The notes under the pieces were generated by a model. The model was given only the letters and a program-made list of their open reading frames with translations, searched no databases and was not told the origin of the DNA. From an uncultured Prevotella sp. (GTDB taxonomy: Bacteria; Bacteroidota; Bacteroidia; Bacteroidales; Bacteroidaceae), in NCBI GenBank assembly GCA_946999045.1, contig CAMQBR010000032.1, positions 1 through 21,226 of the forward strand: DNA of 21,226 nucleotides, read 5' to 3'. Positions 16,448-21,226 of this stretch are shown piece by piece. Positions within the stretch are counted from its first letter, which is position 1, and every line of letters starts with the position of its first letter. Made by a program: the position numbers and the translations under genes.

Positions 16448-16772
16448 TGTATTTTCTACCAATAAACCATTTATCATTAACGATATTTCAAATTACATTT
16501 TCATTAAATGCCTTCACTTTATTTTCTGCACAGTATCGCTAAAACAATGTAAGCATCTAAAACATAGATCATAAAATTCATGAAACAAGCCATCTGCCCC
16601 ATCACGCTTGGAAGAAAGAACTACCTGTTCTGCGGTAACAATTAAGGGGCAGAGAACAATGCCATCTTCTATACCTTCATGGTATGTTGCAGGGAAGCTG
16701 GTATAGAGCCGTACAACTGGATGAAGGAAGTTCAAAGCCCCTAATATACATGACAAAGGAGGAACTCACGAA

Positions 16773-16869
16773 AATACTACCTTCAAACTTCAAATAACAA
16801 ATAACCCTTATATGCTGCTAGACAACATATAAGGGGGGGATTTGTTAGTGTGAAAACTGGCTACTATTA
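16773..16869. repeat. Intergenic palindromic repeat (copy B)
   Basis: AACAAATAACCCTTATAT (16797-16813) pairs with ATATAAGG (16827-16834) and ATTTGTTAGTGTGAAAA (16840-16856), with a G run as a bulge. The right half, ATTTGTTAGTGTGAAA followed by GGCTA, is nearly identical to copy A at 11856-11876. Only the left arm is more decayed. Confidence 0.68.
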
Positions 16870-16916
16870 GCTGCTTATGTTGTTACCTGAAAGTGTGATT
16901 TATTAGTTGTGAATTA

Positions 16917-16971
16917 GTTAACAACTGGTAAGCTTGTCGACTCGTAAACTATAAACTCGTCAACTAAAAAA
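16917..16971 (+). repeat. Degenerate 8-nt-period array (array 2)
   Basis: Units in order: GTTAACAA, CTGGTAAG, CTTGTCGA, CTCGTAAA, CTATAAA (7 nt), CTCGTCAA, CTAAAAAA. Same consensus CTYGTMWA and same strand as the array at 107-170. Confidence 0.6.
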
Positions 16972-17062
16972 ATATTTTTCATTTCATTTCTCTTTTCTTT
17001 ACAAATAAAATTCTCGAAATAGAAAAGTTTGGCACGGTTTGCACCACCTCTTTCGTACATTT

Positions 17063-17084
17063 CGCTATATATCCGCTATATATC
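17063..17084 (+). repeat. 11-bp tandem repeat, two copies
   Basis: CGCTATATATC is repeated exactly at 17063-17073 and 17074-17084, followed by a partial third unit (CGCTC). Nearby, a 17-mer starting CTTTAAGG recurs imperfectly at 17177-17193 and 17199-17215 (14 of 17 identical). Confidence 0.7.
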
Positions 17085-17378
17085 CGCTCATCATGAGCAA
17101 TGATTTTTGCTCCACGAGCATCCAAAATAGGTGAAATCGATCGCTATTTCATCGTTTCAATGTGTCTGTTAGCACCCTTTAAGGTGGTTAGAGCATTGCT
17201 TTAAGGCGATTAAAGTATTAAGATAGTACAGCGCATGGACAAGAAAATTTATACATACATTCACAGATTATTGATTATCAGTTCTTTATAACAGCTTTAA
17301 AAATATGTGTATTTTTACTGAAAATGAGAGTGAGAGCTGACTAATGAAGGATAAAATCAAGATAATTCATAATATTAG

Positions 17379-17464
17379 TAGACGAGGAAACAAGTAGACA
17401 AGTAAATAGGCTTTTTGCTTAAAAACTATCAACTCATAAACTAAAAAACTCATAAACTAAAATT
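17379..17464. repeat. Degenerate 8-nt-period arrays 3 and 4, opposite orientations
   Basis: 17379-17402 read on the minus strand gives CTTGTCTA, CTTGTTTC, CTCGTCTA. 17426-17464 on the plus strand gives CTATCAA, CTCATAAA, CTAAAAAA, CTCATAAA, CTAAAATT. Both follow the unit of the arrays at 107 and 16917 and point away from each other. Confidence 0.55.
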
Positions 17465-17640
17465 CTAATAACAATGCTTTCGACAGGCTCATCACCGACA
17501 TTTGCTTCATTGATATTATGGTTGCTCACTCAGATGGCAAACAGCTTGCCATCTGACGTTTCAAATGAACCATACCCGCTTCTGGTTTTACCTCTTGTCA
17601 GATCAAGATCATTGCTTAAATCTGATATAAAGCCCTGTAA
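17461..17640 (-). pseudogene. Decayed coding remnant, minus strand
   Basis: One minus-strand frame reads as ordinary protein: LQGFISDLSNDLDLTRGKTR, SGYGSFETSDGKLFAI, an in-frame TGA (17530-17532), then VSNHNINEANVGDEPVESIV. The pattern of a GSF...DGK strand followed by (R)VSNHNxN and SIVI resembles the ends of small polyvalent or phage-type protein domains, but I cannot name the family. A single CGA-to-TGA change would explain the stop. No start codon is present, and the frame runs upstream into the fold-back at 17634. Calling it a pseudogene is inference from the coding-like look of the frame on both sides of the stop. Confidence 0.42.
17530..17556. other. 11-bp perfect hairpin
   Basis: TCAGATGGCAA (17530-17540) and its complement (17546-17556) enclose the 5-nt loop ACAGC. 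It lies inside the coding remnant and spans its in-frame stop. Confidence 0.6.
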
Positions 17641-17748
17641 GTTCCAAAAACGAAGTGCAATAAAAGAGTACCCCCTCGCTGAGAGATCGTCTGCATCTCT
17701 CGGCGAGGGGGTACTCTTTTATTGCACTTCGTTTTTGGAACTTACAGG
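17634..17748. repeat. Near-perfect fold-back, 53-nt arms
   Basis: The arms 17634-17686 and 17696-17748 are complementary at 52 of 53 positions (the exception, T17680/G17702, can still form a wobble in RNA), around the 9-nt loop TCGTCTGCA. Beyond the arms AAGC (17630-17633) can pair with GCTT (17751-17754) past a 2-nt bulge. No target-site duplication is visible at the ends. As DNA it is a cruciform-prone palindrome; as RNA it would be an extremely stable hairpin. It is followed by no long T run, so it is not an ordinary terminator. Confidence 0.93.
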
Positions 17749-17763
17749 ATGCTTACCAAACAA

Positions 17764-17811
17764 GCCCGAAAAACATTTGTTTCGTTAAGTACAAACATAA
17801 GTTTTTCGGGC
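17764..17811. other. Hairpin overlapping an orphan promoter
   Basis: GCCCGAAAAAC (17764-17774) pairs perfectly with GTTTTTCGGGC (17801-17811), and an inner TTTGT/ACAAA pair (17776-17780 with 17791-17795) extends it. The right arm touches the -7 element of the minus-strand promoter, so start-site DNA itself is palindromic. Confidence 0.75.
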
Positions 17812-17841
17812 AAAGATAGTAAAGTAGGAAAACCCAGCAAA
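17811..17841 (-). promoter_or_regulatory. Orphan minus-strand promoter
   Basis: TTTG (17838-17841), 19 bp, TATCTTTG (17811-17818), read on the minus strand, is an exact Bacteroidota consensus pair. It has no intact gene downstream: the RNA would begin near 17805, run through the 53-bp fold-back and then the coding remnant. Its upstream flank (17839-17864) is the segment shared with palindromic repeat copy A. Confidence 0.72.
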
Positions 17842-17889
17842 GGCGGCTAATGTTGGATGCTTACAATTTATATAGACCCAAACTAAAAT

Positions 17890-17943
17890 CTGCGAACAGA
17901 AAACAACATTCAGCGTTAAGCCAATATTGTTTCTTGTCCGCAG
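17890..17943. other. Imperfect hairpin behind the TonB receptor
   Basis: CTGCGAACAGAAAACAA (17890-17906) pairs with 17927-17943 with two mismatches. Read on the minus strand it is followed by ATTTTAGTTT, so it could end receptor transcripts. The other flank is A6 on the plus strand. Confidence 0.5.
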
Positions 17944-17972
17944 AAAAAATATGCTCATACCAATGGTTTGGT

Positions 17973-17993
17973 GGACGCTCGAACCGAGCGTCC
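17973..17993. terminator. GC-rich hairpin, possible receptor terminator
   Basis: GGACGCTCG (17973-17981) pairs perfectly with CGAGCGTCC (17985-17993) around a 3-nt loop. It has no T run on either side. Closer to the gene, CACTCC (18036-18041) pairs with GGAGTG (18065-18070), enclosing further C/G-rich pairing directly after the receptor stop. Confidence 0.5.
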
Positions 17994-18075
17994 CAACAAA
18001 ACAATAGGCACTATTAATCACAGAAAAGGTCTAAACACTCCCCTCCACTTTTGGGAAAGGGTTAGGAGTGAAACT

Positions 18076-20142
18076 TTACAATTTTACCGTTGCCCCCGCC
18101 ACAAGCCATACGCCAGGTTGTGGTACATTACCTGCATCCATATACGTTTTGTTCAAAGCATTATTGATATTAACATACGCCATCCATGACTTTTCGTTCC
18201 ATGTTAAACGTGCATCAAGTACGCCATAGGGCTGATAAGCATGGGCAACTCCCTCACGATCTTTATAGTTACCCATACGATCATGGAAACGATACGACAG
18301 ATTCATATCCATTTTACTAAAGATATGCAACTGTGCATCAGCTACTAACTTGTGCTTAAGATACTCCAAAACATACTTGCTCACAAGGTTTTTATTATCC
18401 TCCCTATCCTGATTGATATAAGAATAGCCCAAAGATACTTTCTTCAAGAAACGTTGTGATGGCAGAATACGCAGGAAATTAAAGTCAAAGTTGCTCTCAA
18501 TACCCAACGAATTGATAACACCAAAGTTGACACTCTTCCACACCAGTTCATTTTTTTTATCGCACGTGCCGTCCTGTATCCAGTCTATCAGGTTTTTATA
18601 ATGATTGTAATATACAGCAGCTTTGGCATTGATGTACGCATTGTGCAACTTAACACCGCCTTCAACTGCAGAAAGTTCCTCGGGTTGCAGATGAGGATTT
18701 GGTTTGTATCCTTTTACCGAATAAAACAATTCTGTCATAGATGGCATGCGCAACGAAGTATTGTACGAAGCATAGAGTTTCAAACCTTCTAATAAACGAT
18801 AGCTCATGTCTACCCCTGGATATATGCGCATATTCATATTGGCCTGACTGTTTTTAACGGCAATAAGTCCAGCAGAAAGCGTAAACCTATTGAGCAACAC
18901 GTTATGCTCCAATACGAACTGCGTATTTGTACGTTGCAACCCGTTGGTATACATGCGGTTAGTTCCGTGTACAGGTTCAGGATTATCCAACTTGTTACCC
19001 AACACTGTACTAATTAAGTCTTCATGACGGAGTTCTGCACCAAATGCTGTTCTACCTCCAACCCAATCAAAATAGGCATTGAGATTTACACCATACACAT
19101 CGGCACGGTGATAATTGAAGGGTACTTTATTTGTATCTCCCTTAAAAAACTCAAACCTATCCATGGCTCTGTTCCAGTAGATAGACGGACGAAGATGCAA
19201 TTTTCCCTGCCTATTTTCAGCTTGTAAGGCAGTAAACAACTTGAAAGTGTGCTCAAACTGGTCGTCACTTTTCACGCCATAAAATGTGTTTGCACCAAAA
19301 TTGCGCATACTTGTTCCTGCATGCCAGTTAACCTTTATCAAATCATCTGTATAGTTTCCCTGGTAAAATGACTTGACCGTGTGGAAATCAGCATTGAGAT
19401 TACCCGCCTTGTTATACGAATAACCATCACTTCGGGTAAACGATGTAGAGAGTTGATTGTTCCACTTAGCGGTAGAAATGTTACCTCTCAATCCCGTATT
19501 AAAATATCCATATGAGCCTGCTTCCATTCGGGCGGAAAAAGATGTGGAACGTGCCGTCTTGGTTACAATGTTAATAGCACCCAATAATGAGGATGTTCCA
19601 TAAACACGACCAGCTGGACCTTCAAGGATTTCTATGCGTTCGATATCGCTCAAATCAACAGGAAAATCGAACACATTGTGCGCAGTTTGCGCATCACCGA
19701 TATTGATACCATTCAACAGAATGGTAACCTGCTCCGAGTTTCCGCCACGTATACCAATATCAGTACCAGCCCCTAATGGACCTTTTTGGCGGACATCTAC
19801 CCCTATTGCATATTTCAATAGGTCGTTAACACATTGTACTGGAGCCGCTTCAATATCCTTCCGGCTCAGTACAGTTACCATTCTCGACTGCTGACTAACG
19901 GTCAGCGGAGCGCGCGAGCCAGTAATTACTACCTCATCGAGCTTTACTTCTTGGTGAGAAAAGTCGTGATCAGGTAAGGTGTGGCGAACACTTTCGCCAT
20001 TAGCCTTGGCATAAGTAAGGGTACTTACGCTTAATACACTGATTAAAACTTCCTTTCCAAGAGCAGCAAAGAGCGAATAACCCTTGCGTTCAAAATGCTT
20101 AAAACACAAAGGGTTGCGTTTGTTAAACTGTTCTTTTACCAT
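18076..20142 (-). CDS. TonB-dependent outer-membrane receptor, probable thiamine transporter
   Basis: The 688-residue protein is a BtuB/cobalamin-like TonB-dependent receptor. It has an unusually long N terminus: about 30 residues rich in Lys/Arg/Phe before the hydrophobic core (LISVLSVSTLTYAKA), then the energy-coupling segment DEVVITG (69-75). A plug follows (DVRQKGPLGAGTDIGIRGG, QVTILLNGINIGD, IEILEGPAGRVYGTSSLLGAINIVTK), then the 22-strand barrel, ending ATVKL. Its location beside thiamine pyrophosphokinase and PnuT matches the thiamine uptake locus known from Bacteroides thetaiotaomicron (OMPthi with pnuT and tnr3), so thiamine is the likely substrate; this is inference from context. It has its own promoter at 20168, 60 bp after the kinase gene. 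No TPP riboswitch lies in front of it. Confidence 0.93.
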   Translation of the reverse strand: MVKEQFNKRNPLCFKHFERKGYSLFAALGKEVLISVLSVSTLTYAKANGESVRHTLPDHDFSHQEVKLDEVVITGSRAPLTVSQQSRMVTVLSRKDIEAAPVQCVNDLLKYAIGVDVRQKGPLGAGTDIGIRGGNSEQVTILLNGINIGDAQTAHNVFDFPVDLSDIERIEILEGPAGRVYGTSSLLGAINIVTKTARSTSFSARMEAGSYGYFNTGLRGNISTAKWNNQLSTSFTRSDGYSYNKAGNLNADFHTVKSFYQGNYTDDLIKVNWHAGTSMRNFGANTFYGVKSDDQFEHTFKLFTALQAENRQGKLHLRPSIYWNRAMDRFEFFKGDTNKVPFNYHRADVYGVNLNAYFDWVGGRTAFGAELRHEDLISTVLGNKLDNPEPVHGTNRMYTNGLQRTNTQFVLEHNVLLNRFTLSAGLIAVKNSQANMNMRIYPGVDMSYRLLEGLKLYASYNTSLRMPSMTELFYSVKGYKPNPHLQPEELSAVEGGVKLHNAYINAKAAVYYNHYKNLIDWIQDGTCDKKNELVWKSVNFGVINSLGIESNFDFNFLRILPSQRFLKKVSLGYSYINQDREDNKNLVSKYVLEYLKHKLVADAQLHIFSKMDMNLSYRFHDRMGNYKDREGVAHAYQPYGVLDARLTWNEKSWMAYVNINNALNKTYMDAGNVPQPGVWLVAGATVKL

Positions 20143-20167
20143 TGTTATTAATTAAATAAAATCAGTG

Positions 20168-20199
20168 CAAAGGTAAGATTTTTTTTGCGTATTAACAAT
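20168..20199 (-). promoter_or_regulatory. TonB receptor promoter
   Basis: Minus-strand TACCTTTG (20168-20175) matches TAnnTTTG, with ATTG (20196-20199, 3 of 4 of TTTG) 20 bp upstream. Start would be near 20162, leaving a leader of about 20 nt, too short for a TPP riboswitch. Confidence 0.7.
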
Positions 20200-20202
20200 G
20201 TT

Positions 20203-20865
20203 TTACAGATGTTTTTGTTTGGGTTCATGCGTGGTATAAACCAGATAATAACCATCGGCTGTAAACGAAAATTCATTGCCTAAAGCCTCATTAAGCGTAC
20301 CTTGCCACCATGCCTTATAGGGATAAGATTGCCAACGCAAGCCTTTGTTTTCTAAATGGTTGCACGATATATTAAAGATACTTACTTGCTGCCTACTGAA
20401 AGATTGAAAGGTTGTGTCTCCATAGCAAGGTACAAAGGTGCCATAATTAGTGAGCATAGTGGGCTGAATATGGTAACGTTGCAAGTATTCTATCAGCAAT
20501 GAGATGTTGCCAAGAGTGTGATCTTCACGCAAACCTGTGGCGCCAAGATAGACTATATACTTATAATTTTGGGCAATGCAATAGCGAGTAGCTTTGGTCA
20601 TATCGTTATCCTCTTGCTCATGTTCGATGTGTAAACAGTCTTTAAACTTTGCTTTGAAGGCTTCAGAAATAGAATCAATATCACCTACTACGGCTTCCAC
20701 CTTATTATATAAAGTGGGGTCAAGGTTTTCAATAGCATTATCACAGCATATAATGTGATGTACATTTTGCAATACACCCACAGGTATTGTGTGCATTGGA
20801 TAATCGCCTAGTGCTAAAATAGCGACATCAAAAGAGGATGTTTGCGTTATAAGAGGGTAGTTCAT
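20203..20865 (-). CDS. thiN: Thiamine pyrophosphokinase
   Basis: The enzyme pyrophosphorylates thiamine with ATP to give thiamine diphosphate, trapping imported vitamin in the cytoplasm. The 220-residue protein shows the family motifs CDNAIENL (41-48), VGDIDSI (60-66), EDNDMTKA (85-92), and GATGLREDHTLGNI (108-121), with catalytic/metal Asp residues at 62, 64, 86 and 88. The C-terminal beta-sandwich carries the usual GLRW and the N-S substrate-binding region (EFSFTADGYYLVY). It overlaps the pnuT stop (ATGA at 20862-20865), so the two are translationally coupled. The B. thetaiotaomicron counterpart is called tnr3. Confidence 0.94.
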   Translation of the reverse strand: MNYPLITQTSSFDVAILALGDYPMHTIPVGVLQNVHHIICCDNAIENLDPTLYNKVEAVVGDIDSISEAFKAKFKDCLHIEHEQEDNDMTKATRYCIAQNYKYIVYLGATGLREDHTLGNISLLIEYLQRYHIQPTMLTNYGTFVPCYGDTTFQSFSRQQVSIFNISCNHLENKGLRWQSYPYKAWWQGTLNEALGNEFSFTADGYYLVYTTHEPKQKHL

Positions 20866-21226
20866 GCGACAGATGTTTTAGCTATTGACTTCCACTTTAG
20901 GTATCCCAACACTGCTATTACCACATATAATCCGTACAGTGCTGCCTTGAAAGGAATGCCTTTGTACACATACAGTGCGGTGCAAACCACGTCGACCGCA
21001 ATCCAAAAGAGCCATTGCTCCACATACTTGCGTGCCAAAGCCCATAAGCCGACAAAGCTGAGTGCATTGGTGAAGCTGTCTAACAAAGGTACGTTGCTGT
21101 TGGTAAAGCGCACCAATACATAATAAGTAGCACCCCACGCCAAGGCGAAGAACGCAAAAGTGGGCAGATAGTGCTTGCCGGGCATGTGCGTAATGGGCAG
21201 TTCTTGCTTTTTTTGATTGAAGAGTT
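20862..21226 (-). CDS. pnuT: PnuT/PnuC-family thiamine transporter (5' end outside window)
   Basis: The frame is open to the window edge, so only the C-terminal part (about 120 residues) is seen. It has four to five hydrophobic segments and the PnuC signature: SFTNALSFVGLWALARKYVE, QWLFWIAVDVVCTALYVYKG, and ALYGLYVVIAVLGYLKW. PnuC-type proteins facilitate uptake of nicotinamide riboside or, in PnuT, thiamine, driven by phosphorylation inside the cell. The ATGA overlap with thiamine pyrophosphokinase favours thiamine (PnuT). A Met at 21185 is unlikely to be the true start, because NQKKQELPITH runs in frame before it. Any riboswitch would lie beyond the window. Confidence 0.92.
   Translation of the reverse strand, partial: LFNQKKQELPITHMPGKHYLPTFAFFALAWGATYYVLVRFTNSNVPLLDSFTNALSFVGLWALARKYVEQWLFWIAVDVVCTALYVYKGIPFKAALYGLYVVIAVLGYLKWKSIAKTSVA

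Larger units (their letters stand above)
16450..18075. other. Gene-poor intergenic island
   Basis: No intact gene is supported in these 1.6 kb. The region is a patchwork: unassigned sequence (16450-16770), palindromic repeat copy B, 8-nt arrays, short tandem repeats, a gene remnant, a long fold-back with an upstream promoter, and several hairpins behind the TonB receptor. The two flanking operons both point left, so the island lies behind one and upstream of the other. The parts are listed separately. Confidence 0.75.

Noticed and set aside
16514..16756. 80-codon minus-strand open frame
   Set aside because: No recognisable domain, no promoter or start context, and it begins next to a degraded repeat. 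It may be a remnant, but nothing supports it.
17028..17044. Sigma-54-like sequence TTGGCACGGTTTGCA
   Set aside because: Only 8 bp separate GG and GC where sigma-54 promoters need 10, and no gene follows.
17474..17788. 104-codon plus-strand open frame
   Set aside because: It runs through both arms of the fold-back, so the open frame is a by-product of the palindrome, and it lies opposite a more protein-like remnant.
17785..18021. 78-codon minus-strand open frame
   Set aside because: It contains the orphan promoter and hairpins and has no recognisable protein features.
20143..20202. TPP riboswitch in front of the TonB receptor
   Set aside because: The gap is only 60 bp and none of the conserved TPP-aptamer motifs are present; the leader after the promoter is about 20 nt.

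Overview
The window is a chromosomal segment of a Bacteroidota bacterium, most likely Prevotella or a close relative. The evidence is: AT-rich DNA; genes without Shine-Dalgarno sequences; promoters of the Bacteroidota type (TTTG, 19-21 bp, TAnnTTTG) in front of most transcription units; a family-specific DUF4295 gene behind rpmB-rpmG; Rho with a very long N-terminal insertion; a PCMD-domain lipoprotein paired with a beta-barrel; and a TonB-receptor/thiamine pyrophosphokinase/PnuT cluster.

Layout. 1-499 is non-coding: an 8-nt-period degenerate array (107-170), then a 164-bp MITE-like element (182-345) with 16-bp perfect terminal inverted repeats and a 9-bp duplicated target, then the rpsA promoter. 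500-2272 is rpsA with a strong terminator. 2514-8274 is a plus-strand unit rho-uvrA-glycosyltransferase, convergent with a metallo-beta-lactamase-fold hydrolase (8288-9091, minus). A divergent promoter pair separates that hydrolase from a small lipoprotein (9183-9644). 9829-11754 is a surface-lipoprotein/beta-barrel pair. A long palindromic repeat and a bidirectional terminator (11779-11946) separate it from the minus-strand housekeeping block: rpmB-rpmG-DUF4295 (12012-12642), map-tsaD-cinA (12765-15314), and a DMP19-family gene translationally coupled to smpB (15433-16421).

16450-18075 holds no intact gene I can support. It contains a second copy of the palindromic repeat, two more 8-nt arrays, short tandem repeats, the remnant of a minus-strand gene, a near-perfect 53-bp-arm fold-back, and a canonical promoter firing into the fold-back. 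18076-21226 is a minus-strand thiamine-acquisition cluster: pnuT (cut by the window end), thiamine pyrophosphokinase, and a TonB-dependent receptor with its own promoter.

Functionally the genes are mostly translation and its quality control (S1, bL28, bL33, SmpB, Map, TsaD), transcription termination (Rho), excision repair (UvrA), and cell-envelope or vitamin uptake. The best candidates for something undescribed are the intergenic repeats and the promoter/fold-back/remnant locus at 17434-17864. I found no defence system, CRISPR array, phage or intact insertion sequence.
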